A stretch of DNA of 64,000 nt from Streptomyces umbrinus (GCF_030817415.1 NZ_JAUSZI010000002.1:62001-126000), one strand, 5' to 3'; positions 1 through 8,099 are shown, counted from the first letter of the stretch. Numbers and translations are program-made. Notes: generated by a model not told the origin, from the sequence alone.

Positions 1-118
1 TGCGAGCAGAGCCCTGCTGCGCTGCACTCAGCAGCTTCTGGCGGCCGGGAACCAGCCGCACCCGGTCCGGCGTCGGCGCATCGGCGCGCAGCTCGTGCAT
101 CTTGGTCATGTCATCCAT
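1..118 (-). CDS. CU044_5270-like protein, N-terminus (partial)
   Basis: Reading leftward from the ATG at 118, 39 codons are visible before the window edge (begins MDDMTKMHELRADAPTPD). The start overlaps the last codons of the sigma-factor gene by 8 nt, so the two are translationally coupled. A protein starting this way directly after an ECF sigma factor is typical of the actinobacterial CU044_5270 family, often an anti-sigma-like membrane partner; that assignment rests on context and a short N-terminus. No transmembrane segment falls in the visible part. Confidence 0.6.
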   Translation of the reverse strand, partial: MDDMTKMHELRADAPTPDRVRLVPGRQKLLSAAQQGSAR

Positions 119-743
119 GGGTTACCGCCCCGTTGTGGTAGCTTACGAGGGTGGGGTCGGCGCCGAGCGCCGTACGCATCTTGCGCCGCGCCCGGTTCAG
201 CCGGGAGCGGACCGTGCCGACCGGCACCCCGAGGGCGTCGGCACACTCCTGGTAAGTGAAGTCCGCCCAGGCGACCAGCAGCAGCACATGCCGGTCCTTC
301 CCGGGCAAGGCCGCGATCGCCCCGGCCAGCGCCTGCTGCGAGGCCTCGGCCGTCACCCGCTCGTCGGCCCGTTCCGACCAGGACTCGGCCACCGGGTCGA
401 CGCCGGTACGGGCCAGCGCCCGCAGCGCCCGCACTTCGGAGCGGCGGTGGCTGCCGATGAGGTTGCCGGCGATGCCGTAGAGCCACGGCCGGGCACTGGC
501 GCGCGCGACGTCGTAGCGGGCGCGGTTACGGAAGGCGATGAGGAAGGTCTGCGCCGTGATGTCGTCGGCGTGACTGTCGCCCAGCCGGCGCATCACATAC
601 CGGTGGATCTCGGCGGCGTGTCTGTCGTAAAGCCTGGCGAATACCTCCGGCCGCTCCAGGGATTCCTGGATGACCAGCGCGTCGTCGGTGGGTGGGTCCC
701 CCACGAGGCCCTCGCTTCTTCGTGTCATAGGAGTGGAGTGCAT
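111..743 (-). CDS. ECF-type RNA polymerase sigma factor
   Basis: 210 residues. Sigma region 2 spans about residues 33-102 (FARLYDRHAAEIHRYVMRRL, then a DDITAQTFLIAF segment) and region 4 about 137-190 with the helix-turn-helix TYQECADALGVPVGTVRSRL. Length and two-domain layout fit extracytoplasmic-function sigma factors that direct RNA polymerase to a small regulon. An internal ATG (MTRRSEG) at 728 is an alternative start. The 3' end overlaps the next gene, which probably encodes its regulator. Family assignment is secure; the regulon is unknown. Confidence 0.9.
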   Translation of the reverse strand: MHSTPMTRRSEGLVGDPPTDDALVIQESLERPEVFARLYDRHAAEIHRYVMRRLGDSHADDITAQTFLIAFRNRARYDVARASARPWLYGIAGNLIGSHRRSEVRALRALARTGVDPVAESWSERADERVTAEASQQALAGAIAALPGKDRHVLLLVAWADFTYQECADALGVPVGTVRSRLNRARRKMRTALGADPTLVSYHNGAVTHG

Positions 744-796
744 TCCACCCCCTGTTGTCCGAAGCGGCCAGGAGGGTTCACGCGCAGGTATCCGGG

Positions 797-1053
797 GTGG
801 AGTGGCTCCAGTTCACGCTCAACTCCTGCGATGGGTTCAACCTCGCGACGGACGGCGAGTTCGGGTCGAACACTCGCAGTGCCCTTGCGTCCGCCCAGCA
901 GCAGGAGAGGCTCACCGCTGACGCCGGTGAGCCGGACGGGCATGAGCGGGTAGCGCAGGCCCTGGTCGTCGCTGCCGTGGCCGCGCAGGATGGCCGGCTT
1001 GACGCTGGAGGTGAAGTGGAAGTCGACGGCCTCAGCAGACTCGGTGGTGAGCC
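797..1053. repeat. Chimeric duplicated block (PG-binding gene + dnaN tail)
   Basis: Positions 797-925 repeat 1734-1862 (inside the secreted PG-binding gene) with few changes, and 926-1053 directly continues as a copy of 2073-2203 (3' end of the dnaN-like gene). The roughly 210 bp that separate the two source pieces, including a terminator hairpin, are missing. This looks like a duplication of the 1.73-2.2 kb segment that then lost its middle. Neither piece encodes a functional protein: the first lacks a start and signal peptide, the second has only the last clamp residues. Confidence 0.75.
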
Positions 1054-1481
1054 AGGACGACAGTGGTGCGTAGGGGCAGGAAAGCCTCATCGCCAGGGGT
1101 GGGTCCGGTCGGCTGTTCCTTGTGGGTCAAACGACCGGCACACTCAGTGACCGTGCCGGGCTACGGTGCTCGTCGTACGGGCTGACACCGGCCATGGCGG
1201 TCGCGCATGACCTCACTTTGCAGGGCGACCCTCGCCTGACGTGGCGTCAACTTGAGGCGCTGCACGACTGACAAAGTTCCCTGCACGGACGACACAGTCC
1301 CAAGGCCCACGATGACCCTAAGGTCCCTGGACGAGGCCAGAGAGAGGGGCGTAACCCGCCCGCATCACGAGCCTTGTCCAGGCCATCCCCTGCCTGCATC
1401 ACGCCAGCTCAGACCAAGGATGGAAAGGCTCGCCGCGCGCCTGTCGCCAGGGCCAACTCCCCATCCACGAGAGGAATTTCC
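1054..1481. other. Non-coding stretch upstream of secreted protein gene
   Basis: No convincing coding frame on either strand. It should contain the promoter of the gene at 1482; a ribosome-binding purine tract (GAGAGGAA) lies at 1470-1477. No hairpin or repeat was recognised apart from the end of the chimeric duplication. Confidence 0.4.
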
Positions 1482-1952
1482 ATGAGTATCCGCTCGATCC
1501 GACGAGTCAAGGGCGTTATGACAATCGGCGCCCTCACCGCCAGCCTCCTTGGAGGCTCCGCAGTCTTCGCTTCCCCAGCAGCTGCTGCCTATGCCGGGCA
1601 CTGCAATGTCAATCAGGTGACATCGGTCGGTGTCACCCCCGGCTACTCCATCACTCGGCCGGCTTACATGCCTGAAGGCAGCTACAGCAGAACGGCCAAC
1701 TGTTGGATGGATTACGGCAGCAGGGGATTCGGCGTGGAGTGGCTCCAGTTCACGCTCAACTCCTGCTATGGGTTCAACCTCGCGACGGACGGCGAGTTCG
1801 GGTCGAACACTCGCAGTGCCCTTGCGTCCGCCCAGCAGCAAGAGCGCATCACCGCTGACGGCATATACGGCACTCAAAGTCGTGAGTACTTGAAGTTTCC
1901 GCGATACCGGGAGATCAACGGTGACCGCAGCGGCTGCGAGTCGGTCAACTGA
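1482..1952 (+). CDS. Secreted peptidoglycan-binding-like domain protein
   Basis: 156 residues. A Sec signal peptide occupies residues 1-36 (basic start, hydrophobic core, SPAAAA before the likely cleavage). The C-terminal half (about 82-140) resembles a PG_binding_1 fold: VEWLQFTLN, then ATDGEFGSNTRSALASAQ and ITADGIYGTQSREYL, the double 'D-G-x-F/Y-G' pattern of that domain. Four cysteines (41, 74, 95, 152) suggest disulfides. It is probably a small extracellular wall-binding protein with no enzymatic domain. The start was chosen for its ribosome-binding site and signal peptide; an upstream in-frame ATG at 1374 lacks both. A terminator hairpin follows at 2013. Confidence 0.8.
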   Translation: MSIRSIRRVKGVMTIGALTASLLGGSAVFASPAAAAYAGHCNVNQVTSVGVTPGYSITRPAYMPEGSYSRTANCWMDYGSRGFGVEWLQFTLNSCYGFNLATDGEFGSNTRSALASAQQQERITADGIYGTQSREYLKFPRYREINGDRSGCESVN

Positions 1953-2012
1953 CGCGTAGGCACATGGGAAGCCAGCCTCTTGCCGATCTCGGAGTGTGCG
2001 GGCGGGATGGTG

Positions 2013-2053
2013 CTGCGGGGCGGCCGGAGCCAGTGTCGACGGCCGCCCCGCAG
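2013..2053. terminator. Bidirectional hairpin terminator
   Basis: A perfect 14-bp stem (CTGCGGGGCGGCCG at 2013-2026, complement at 2040-2053) with a 13-nt loop sits between the converging PG-binding gene and dnaN-like fragment. No U-tract, as is common in Streptomyces. Confidence 0.75.
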
Positions 2054-2071
2054 ACGTCAGGGGCCGGTCGG

Positions 2072-2784
2072 TCAGCCGGTGAGCCGGACGGGCATGAGCG
2101 CGTAGCGCAGGCCCTGTTCGTCGCTGCCGTGGCCGCGCAGGATGGCCGGCTTGGTGCTGGAGGTGAAGTGGAAGTCGACGGCTTCAGCTGACTCGGTGGT
2201 GAGGGCGTTGAGTCCGTCGATGAGGAAGCCGGGGTTGAAGGCGATGTTCAGGTCGCCGCCCGTCAGGGCGGTGGTCACGTTGTCGACGGCCTGGGCTTCG
2301 TCGCTGGTCCCGGCCTCCAGCACGAGAGTGCCGTCGGTGGTGAAGGTCAGCCGCACCGGGGTGTTCCCTGTGGCGACCAGGGCGACGCGTTGGACGGCCT
2401 CCTTGAGCGGCGCGATGTCCACGGTGGCGGTGTGAGCAAACTCGGAGGGGAACAGCGCGCTGTAGGCGGGCAGGGCGCCTTCGAGGGAGCGCAGGGTGGT
2501 GGTGTGGTGGGCGTCGCGCAGGGTGAACAGGCCGCTGGCGCCGGGAGTCCCAGCGAGCGTCAGGTCCAGGGTGGCGGCTTCGGCAGCTGCCTTGGCGGCG
2601 TCCAGGAGGTCCTTGCCGGGGGCGAGGGCGGTGTGGTCGGCGTCCAGGTTGCAGTGCTTCCAGCCGATGGTGCGCACGGCGAACCGGTAGCGGTCAGTGG
2701 CGGTGAGCGTGAGGGTGCCGGCGTCCTGGTCGTGTGCGAGGGAGATACCGGCGAGGGACGGAACCGCGGTGTCGTTGCTGACCG
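2072..2784 (-). pseudogene. dnaN: DnaN-like sliding clamp, 5'-truncated
   Basis: About 235 C-terminal residues of a DNA polymerase III beta clamp: GTLTLTATDRYRFAVRT (domain 2), then domain 3 to the terminal LRYALMPVRLTG, matching the family's conserved 'M-P-V-R-L' end. A full clamp has about 375 residues; the first domain and part of the second are missing. Homology stops near 2784, where a transposition ATPase fragment begins on the other strand, so an insertion or deletion removed the 5' end. It probably derived from an accessory plasmid-type clamp. The last 130 bp are duplicated at 926-1053. A beta clamp lacking domain 1 cannot form its ring. Confidence 0.8.
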
Positions 2785-3266
2785 CGCAGACCGGTCTGGC
2801 GCTGGCCGCCGAACGCGAAGAACGCGGCCGCACCCCCGTGCTGGTCCTGGACGAAGCGCACCTGCTCAACTACGAACAGCTCGAAGCGATCCGGATGCTG
2901 ACCAACACCGCCATGGACCAGGACTCGCCGCTGTCCTGCCTGCTGGTCGGCCAGCCGACCCTGCGGCGGACCATGAAACTCGCCGTCCTGGCCGCCCTCG
3001 AACAGCGGACCGCCCTGCGCTACACGATGCCTGGCATGACCTCCGCCGAGACCGCCAGTTACATCAAGCACCACCTCGGACTCGCCGGCCGCAGCGACCA
3101 ACTGTTCACCGACGACGCGGTCACTCTCATCCACACCACATCCCGGGGCTTTCCCCGCGCGGTCAACAACCTCTGCCTGCAATCCCTCGTCGCCACGTTC
3201 GCCGCCGGAAAGTCCCTCGTCGACGAGAAGGCCGCCCAGTCCGCCGTCACCGAAGTCCTCGACTGA
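2784..3266 (+). pseudogene. ExeA/TniB-type transposition ATPase, 5'-truncated
   Basis: Encodes roughly the last 160 residues of an AAA ATPase of the ExeA/TniB type that accompanies Streptomyces DDE transposases. Walker B is clear (TPVLVLDEAHLL), followed by LLVGQPTLRR and RGFPRAVNNLCLQSL motifs. The Walker A region and start are absent; the frame runs backward into dnaN sequence at about 2784. The partner transposase is not present here. The 3' end is intact and followed by a strong terminator. Confidence 0.75.
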
Positions 3267-3309
3267 ACCATCCGGCGCCTTGCCGACCCACGCGACACCT
3301 CGCCGACAA

Positions 3310-3340
3310 TCGCCCCGCTGAGACCCCCTCAGCGGGGCGA
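3310..3340. terminator. Hairpin terminator
   Basis: A 13-bp perfect stem (TCGCCCCGCTGAG at 3310-3322, complement at 3328-3340) with a 5-nt loop, between the ATPase fragment (+) and the GGDEF gene (-), so it can serve both. Confidence 0.8.
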
Positions 3341-3348
3341 CCCCGTTC

Positions 3349-4101
3349 TCACTCATCGGCATGCACAGTGCCGCAGCCGTCGGCATTTTCAGCGTCGCCC
3401 AACACGGTGGGCAGGTGGGTGCCGGGGCGGCCCGGGCGGCGGCCGTGGACCGCAGGCGCGTAGGCGTCCTGACGGGTCGCCACGTACCCGAGCGGCTGCT
3501 GGCCGGTCTTGACCTGGTACATCGCCGTGTCCGCGCCGCGCAGGAGGCGGGAGGCGCCGGCCGCGTCCGGCAGGTCGGATGCGCGGGCGATACCGATGGA
3601 CACCGCCGGGCGCAGGATCCGCCCCTCGATGTCGCGCAGCGGTTGCCCGTCGTGATGGACGGGCTGTGCCAGCAGCTCGCGCAGCGCGAGGACCTCGCGG
3701 ACCGCCGCGGCGCGCGGCCACAGCAGTGCGACCCCGAACTCGTCACCTCCCAGGCGCGCGGCGAGCCCGCTCCGGCTGGCGGCCCACATGCTCAGACGGC
3801 GGCCGGTCGTGGCGATCAGAGCGTCACCGGCGGCGTGCCCGAAGCGGTCGTTGACGGTCTTCAGGCCGTCGACGTCGGCGACCAGGACGTGCAGGAGCTC
3901 GCGGCTGGTGCGGGCGAGCCGGTCGGTGCGCTCCATGAGAGCGTCGCGGACGGGCAGGCCGGTGAGCGGGTCGCGGCGGGCGATGTGCAGCTGGCGGCGT
4001 ACGCGGACGTCATCCGCGAGGACCGCCAGGGCGAGCGGCACGGCGGCCGCGGCGATGACGAGTGTGCGGGAGTGCTGCCGTAAGACAGTGGGGGCAGGCA
4101 T
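3349..4101 (-). CDS. Membrane-anchored GGDEF protein (diguanylate cyclase)
   Basis: 250 residues. An N-terminal hydrophobic segment (about 13-29) anchors it in the membrane, then a GGDEF domain runs from about 42 to 212: DPLTGLPVRDAL, ADVDGLKTVNDRFGHAAGD, and an intact active-site loop RLGGDEF (GGDEF at 118-122), ending with ADTAMYQVK. These are the residues needed to make cyclic di-GMP. The upstream RxxD inhibitory site is not recognisable. No sensor domain precedes it, so the signal input is unknown. AGAACGGAGAA lies just upstream of the ATG. The extreme C-terminus (about 215-250) is outside the family core. Confidence 0.85.
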   Translation of the reverse strand: MPAPTVLRQHSRTLVIAAAAVPLALAVLADDVRVRRQLHIARRDPLTGLPVRDALMERTDRLARTSRELLHVLVADVDGLKTVNDRFGHAAGDALIATTGRRLSMWAASRSGLAARLGGDEFGVALLWPRAAAVREVLALRELLAQPVHHDGQPLRDIEGRILRPAVSIGIARASDLPDAAGASRLLRGADTAMYQVKTGQQPLGYVATRQDAYAPAVHGRRPGRPGTHLPTVLGDAENADGCGTVHADE

Positions 4102-4136
4102 GATGTTCTCCGTTCTCGCCCTTGCGGGCGGGCATG

Positions 4137-4183
4137 AGAGAGGCGCACCCCGAGCTGTCCAGGCGTAGGGGGTGCGCCTCTTG
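4137..4183. terminator. Hairpin terminator, orphan copy
   Basis: GAGAGGCGCACCCC ... GGGGTGCGCCTCTT forms a strong hairpin ending in T residues. It lies upstream of the GGDEF gene with no gene ending into it on the + strand. An almost identical hairpin at 8219-8262 terminates the second I36 locus, so this one is probably a relic of a lost gene. Confidence 0.65.
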
Positions 4184-4616
4184 CTGTGTACGGGTGTGGT
4201 CAGAGGACGGCTTTGACGTGGGGCCGAGCCAACGCGCGGCGTAACGCTGCCGGCGTTGCCGGTGGCGAGGATCTGCTGCCCCTGGCTCGCGTCCGGGAGG
4301 ATGCAGGCCTATAGACCAGCTGGTGAACCCCCGTAGGCGACACAGCTTCTGACGCTGTCCTCATGTCGCGCGGGGGCTGGTGCGGGCGACGAAGCTTGCC
4401 CCTCACGAGAACTTCCCTCACGGGCGGCTCCCCTTCGCCCGCTGACAGTCACGGCACAACAATTCGTCAGTACTGGCCGAAACATTGTCTGAAGTAGTGA
4501 AAGGGAGCTGCCAGACAATCGGTCAACCGTGGAAGCTCATGCCCTGCGCCCCGCAAAGAGGCCGGCACGTGACCGCTCCAAGCGGCACCGGATCCCGGGA
4601 AACACAGGAGAAGACA
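4184..4616. other. Gene-free stretch before the secreted-peptide operon
   Basis: No coding frame with convincing composition was recognised on either strand. It should hold the promoter of the 4617/4807 pair. The last bases carry a CAGGAGAAG ribosome-binding site. Confidence 0.35.
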
Positions 4617-4739
4617 GTGCGCAAAGCTGTATTGGGCTTGTTCGTGGCACTGGCCGCGGTGCTCGCGGTAGTACCGCTCGCCGGCGCCGACCAGACCCAG
4701 ACCGTCGCCTGCTGCGGCCGGCCGCCCGGCCAGACGTAA
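4617..4739 (+). CDS. Small secreted peptide (40 residues)
   Basis: GTG start 4617, preceded by CAGGAGAAG with ideal spacing. The first 24 residues form a textbook Sec signal peptide (MRKAVLGLFVALAAVLAVV, then PLAGA), leaving a predicted mature peptide of about 16 residues, DQTQTVACCGRPPGQT, with a vicinal cysteine pair. The I36 inhibitor gene begins 67 nt downstream on the same strand, so the two may be co-transcribed. No known family was recognised. It could be a signalling peptide, a processing-dependent factor, or a leader with no mature function. Confidence 0.6.
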   Translation: MRKAVLGLFVALAAVLAVVPLAGADQTQTVACCGRPPGQT

Positions 4740-4806
4740 AGGGCACTCACCGCGAGCTCGGATCTGACCGAAGTCCGGGCTCATCCATGAAGGGGGAAGG
4801 ACGTAT

Positions 4807-5214
4807 ATGAAACTGCGCATGCTCCTCGCCGGAGGCGCCGCAACTATCGCGGCCGTCGGTCTGATGACAGCACCCTCGAGTGCCGCGGCCCAAGAGTCGA
4901 CTGGTCTGCAGTTCGGGCGCTCGGCACAAGCCTGGGACTGCCCGCAGGGGAATGTCTGCTTCTACGAGGGCGCTGACGGAACCGGCAGCTGGTGCGGGTC
5001 GGCATCTTCAATACCGGACTCGGGATGTGGCATCCGTCGCTCGTTCTTCAACAACGGCTACGCATCTCCCGGCCAAGATCACGTGCGCGTGTACGACTAC
5101 GCCAACTACGGGGGCACCATGCATGGGTGTCTCCACTACGGGTGGGCGGAAGGGCGCGGCAACTTTGCTGGCGCCGTGAACATCGGTTCCTACCGGTGGG
5201 GAGGGGAGTGCTGA
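4807..5214 (+). CDS. Peptidase inhibitor family I36 protein, secreted
   Basis: 135 residues with a signal peptide (1-28, ending SSAAA). The mature part has the I36/beta-gamma-crystallin-like pattern: CPQGNVCFYEGADGTGSWC, RRSFFNNGYASPGQDHVRVY and a C-terminal WGGEC. Six cysteines (45, 51, 63, 74, 108, 135) could pair as three disulfides. Family members such as SMPI inhibit extracellular metalloproteases; the target here is not deducible. The ribosome-binding site is GGGGGAAGGA just upstream. A long perfect hairpin follows at 5373. A frameshifted relative lies at 7726. Confidence 0.8.
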   Translation: MKLRMLLAGGAATIAAVGLMTAPSSAAAQESTGLQFGRSAQAWDCPQGNVCFYEGADGTGSWCGSASSIPDSGCGIRRSFFNNGYASPGQDHVRVYDYANYGGTMHGCLHYGWAEGRGNFAGAVNIGSYRWGGEC

Positions 5215-5372
5215 CACCTTGGCGGTGACGTGATGGCCACGCTCGCTTCGGTGAAGTCGATACGGCCTCAACCGTTCCAAGGGCGCTCAATGCACCCGCC
5301 ATCAGCCCTCGCCCCGGCGCATCTGCTCTTAGGCAACGGTGGCGAACCTCGAAAGCCAAGCTTGACCCGCTT

Positions 5373-5417
5373 CTAGAGCCCCGCACCCGGGGCAGTGCCC
5401 CGGGTGCGGGGCTCTAG
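5373..5417. terminator. Long perfect hairpin, terminator of the I36 gene
   Basis: A 21-bp perfect stem with a 3-nt loop, beginning and ending in CTAG (5373-5376 and 5414-5417). It follows the I36 gene by about 160 bp. The right CTAG is also the left edge of the adjacent IS5-family element, so the IS entered the base of this hairpin. Confidence 0.75.
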
Positions 5418-5489
5418 GGCCTGTGCGGAGTTGTGATCTCGTGGGCCCCCGACCTGGGAAAGTCGGGGGCCTTGGAGTAAAACGGTGGG

Positions 5490-5930
5490 GTGTCTCGACC
5501 TCAACTTTCGGATGCCGATTGGGAGTTCATCTCCCCGTTTCTGCCGGTCGGTGAGTACGGGCCGTACCCGGAGAACCTGCGGGCGCACTTCGAGGGCGTC
5601 GTGTGGCGGTTCAGGAACGGTGCGAAATGGCGGGAGTTGCCCGAACGGTTCGGGCACTGGTCCACCGTTTACGGCCGGTTTCGGCAGTGGCGGGATGCCG
5701 GGGTGTTCGCCGCGGTGTTCCAGGGTGCCATCGCCGAGGCGGCGAAGCGGGGCCTGGTGGACTTGTCGCTGGTCAGCGTGGACTCGACCACGGTCCGGGC
5801 CCATCATGATGCTGCCGGGATGATCGTGGAGCCCGGGATCCTGGACGCGTTGGAGAAGGCCGCCGCGGAAAAAGGGGCGCCGGCCAAGACGGGCAACCGG
5901 ACCCGGAGCGTGAAGAACGACGGCGCGTGA
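5490..5930 (+). CDS. IS5-family transposase, first frame
   Basis: 146 residues from GTG 5490: the N-terminal DUF4096-like part (LSDADWEFISPFLPV, FRNGAKWRELPERFGHWSTV) and the first catalytic Asp in LSLVSVDSTTVRAHHDA. It stops at 5930 after TRSVKNDGA. The rest of the DDE domain is in the -1 frame beginning 5927, so a full enzyme needs ribosomal frameshifting, the usual strategy for this IS5 subgroup. Confidence 0.85.
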   Translation: MSRPQLSDADWEFISPFLPVGEYGPYPENLRAHFEGVVWRFRNGAKWRELPERFGHWSTVYGRFRQWRDAGVFAAVFQGAIAEAAKRGLVDLSLVSVDSTTVRAHHDAAGMIVEPGILDALEKAAAEKGAPAKTGNRTRSVKNDGA

Positions 5931-6457
5931 GGCGTCGCCGCAGGGCCCGGCTCGCCGTCGCCGACCTGGGACGTTCCCGCGGCGGACTGACCACCAAAGC
6001 GCATCTGTCCTGTGTGCCGCAGTGTCTGCCCCTCTCGCTCAAGATCACTGCGGGGCAAGCCGGAGACAGTCCGCAGTTCATCCCCGTCCTGAACAGGATC
6101 CGCGTCCCCGGCCCGGTCGGCCGGCCCCGCACCCGGCCCGACGCAGTCGCGGGCGATAAGGCGTACTCGTCCCGCCAGAACCGTTCTCACCTGCGCAAAC
6201 GCGGGATCAAAGCGGTCACCCCCGAGAAGAAGGATCAGGCCGCCCACCGCAAGAACCGTGGCTCACGCGGCGGACGGCCCGTCACCTGGGACAAGCAGCT
6301 GTACAAGCTCCGCAACAGCGTCGAACGCACCATCAACAAGATCAAGGACTGGCGCGGTCTCGCTGTCCGCTACGACAAAAAGCCTGAAAGCTACCAGGCC
6401 GGACTCGAATTATGCGCCGGCCTCCTCTGGATCCGACACCTCGGATCACAGCCTTGA
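5927..6457 (+). CDS. IS5-family transposase, second frame
   Basis: 176 codons carrying GRSRGGLTTKAHL, the second catalytic Asp (AVAGDKAYSSRQNR) and the catalytic Glu (NSVERTINKIKDWRGLAVRYDK). It overlaps the first frame by 4 nt and is in the -1 frame relative to it. It is probably expressed as a fusion with the 5490 frame rather than alone. Confidence 0.8.
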   Translation: MRRRRRARLAVADLGRSRGGLTTKAHLSCVPQCLPLSLKITAGQAGDSPQFIPVLNRIRVPGPVGRPRTRPDAVAGDKAYSSRQNRSHLRKRGIKAVTPEKKDQAAHRKNRGSRGGRPVTWDKQLYKLRNSVERTINKIKDWRGLAVRYDKKPESYQAGLELCAGLLWIRHLGSQP

Positions 6458-6530
6458 TCACAACTCCGCACAGGCCCTAGGTTTCCCGGGCCGGTCAGCT
6501 ACGCCAGACGACCGCGATAGCGGGCGTCCC

Positions 6531-7598
6531 TGAGAGCCCGTGAACAAACTGATCGTTGCGGGTGGGTGGGAATCGGTGAAGTGACGTGAACGGCCAGGAC
6601 CTCTTGGTAGCAACTGCGGTGTCGAAGCCCAGTCGCGCCAAGAGGTCCTGTCATGCCGTTGTACGCCCCTGCCATCACCGCCGTCACCCCGGATGCTCAA
6701 GCTGACTGCTCCTGCCTGGCCTGCCGGTTCGGTCACGGCCGCCGTCATCCGGCCCGGTCCCGCCGCTACACCTCGGACACCACGGATGCGGAGTGGCAGG
6801 TCATCGCGGCGGTGCTGCCGTGGCCGGCCTGGCTGGACGGCAAGGGCGGGCGGCCGGAGGAGTACTGCCGCCGTCTGATCGTGGACGCGATCTTCTACGT
6901 CGCGGACAACGGCAACAAGTGGCGCAACCTGCCGGGCGACTTCCCGCACTGGCGCACGGTGCACACCATCTTCACCCGGTGGTGGCAGGACGGAAGCGTC
7001 GACGCCATCCACAACGACCTGCGTGACGAGGTCCGCCGGTCCGAGGGCCGGGACACCGACCCGACCGCCGCGGTCATCGACTCGCAGTCGGTACGCGCTG
7101 CGGAGACGGTCGGCTCCGACAGCCGCGGGTACGACGCGGGCAAGAAGGTGGCAGGCCGCAAGCGCCACGTGATCGTGGACACGATCGGCCTGCTCCTGGT
7201 CGTCATGGTCACCAGCGCGAGCGTGCAGGACCGCGACGGCGCCCGCCCTGCGCTGACGCACCTGCGTGACCTCTTCGAATCGGTCAGCCTGGTCTGGGCC
7301 GACGGCGGCTACGCCGGGAAACTCGTCACCTGGGCCAAGAAGAAGCTCCAGTTCACGATCGAGATCGTCAAGCGCAACGACGACGTCAAGGGCTTCGTGG
7401 TACTGCCACGCAGGTGGGTGGTGGAGCGCACGCTGTCGTGGATCTTCCAGCGCCGCCGCTGCGTACGCGACTACGAACGGTTACCCGAGCACCACGAAGC
7501 CATGGTCAAGTGGTCCATGATCATGCTGATGTCACGGCGCCTGGCGGGCACGAAGGACGCCAAACACCGGAAATGATCAGTTTGTTCACGGGGTCTGA
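6531..7598 (+). mobile_element. IS5-family insertion sequence (single-frame type)
   Basis: About 1.07 kb. Inverted repeats share CCCGTGAACAAACTGATC exactly (6537-6554 and complement 7575-7592), with weaker matches 6 bp further out. It encodes one intact transposase (6653-7576). The target duplication could not be fixed with confidence. It lies 50 bp from the previous IS, inside the region upstream of the second I36 gene. Confidence 0.8.
6653..7576 (+). CDS. IS5-family transposase
   Basis: 307 residues in one frame: TSDTTDAEWQVIAAVLPWP and NKWRNLPGDFPHWRTVHTIF (N-terminal IS5 region), then the DDE core with AAVIDSQSVRAAE (first Asp), LVWADGGYAGKLV (second Asp) and RRWVVERTLSWIFQRRR (Glu). Length and motif order are normal for IS5 relatives, so it should be active. 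Confidence 0.9.
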   Translation: MPLYAPAITAVTPDAQADCSCLACRFGHGRRHPARSRRYTSDTTDAEWQVIAAVLPWPAWLDGKGGRPEEYCRRLIVDAIFYVADNGNKWRNLPGDFPHWRTVHTIFTRWWQDGSVDAIHNDLRDEVRRSEGRDTDPTAAVIDSQSVRAAETVGSDSRGYDAGKKVAGRKRHVIVDTIGLLLVVMVTSASVQDRDGARPALTHLRDLFESVSLVWADGGYAGKLVTWAKKKLQFTIEIVKRNDDVKGFVVLPRRWVVERTLSWIFQRRRCVRDYERLPEHHEAMVKWSMIMLMSRRLAGTKDAKHRK

Positions 7599-7725
7599 CA
7601 TCTGTCAGGGACGCGACGTCCCTGACGCGATCTACCGTTCGAGGCGTCGGCTCGGGGCGACCTCTTGGCCGTTAAGACGGCTGGAGTCGAAGCCTGTTCA
7701 CAAGTCACATCTCTGGGAGATCGTC

Positions 7726-8099
7726 ATGCTCAAGCGAAGTTCCGCAGCGCTTGCTGCCGCTGCCGCCATCCTCAGCGTCATCGCCATCGCGCCGAACGCA
7801 TCCGCCGAGCCCAGCCCTCCGGACTGCCCCACAGGAAACGTCTGCGCCTGGTCGTCCGACGGCTATCACGGTCCTACGATTCTGAAGACAGAGGGCAACT
7901 GGTCCGGGTCGCTACGAGTGGGCTTCATCAGAACAACGGCTTTCCCAGCCCCGGATCCGATCACATCCAGGCCACCTGGGTCTTCGAAGGCCGTACCTGG
8001 GACAGGTGTCTGCACTTCAACCCGGGCCCCGGCGAGTACAAGCTCTCCTTTCCGACGGGAGTGGAGCTGAAGAGTCTCGTCTGGCGTGGCGAATGTTGA
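7726..8099 (+). pseudogene. Second I36-type inhibitor gene, frameshifted
   Basis: Starts ATG 7726 with a good signal peptide (MLKRSSAALAAAAAILSVIA...SA) and CPTGNVCAWSSDGYHGP. Near 7905-7930 the reading frame must move by -1 to continue the family sequence LHQNNGFPSPGSDHIQATW, then CLHFNPGPGEY and the terminal WRGEC at 8099. Without that shift the protein becomes unrelated and runs to 8070. The second half matches the intact gene's FFNNGYASPGQDHVRVY region. It is probably a single-base deletion; a sequencing error cannot be excluded. Confidence 0.75.

Larger units (their letters stand above)
5416..6478 (+). mobile_element. IS5-family insertion sequence (two-frame type)
   Basis: About 1.06 kb with perfect terminal inverted repeats of 23 bp (starting AGGGCCTGTGCGGAGTTGTG at 5416; complement ending at 6478). 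CTAG is present at both edges (5414-5417 and 6477-6480), consistent with a TA or CTAG target. It carries two overlapping transposase frames (5490 and 5927). It looks recent and complete. Confidence 0.85.

Noticed and set aside
1374..1481. Upstream ATG extending the PG-binding protein by 36 residues
   Set aside because: It would bury the signal peptide, and the ATG at 1482 has the ribosome-binding site.
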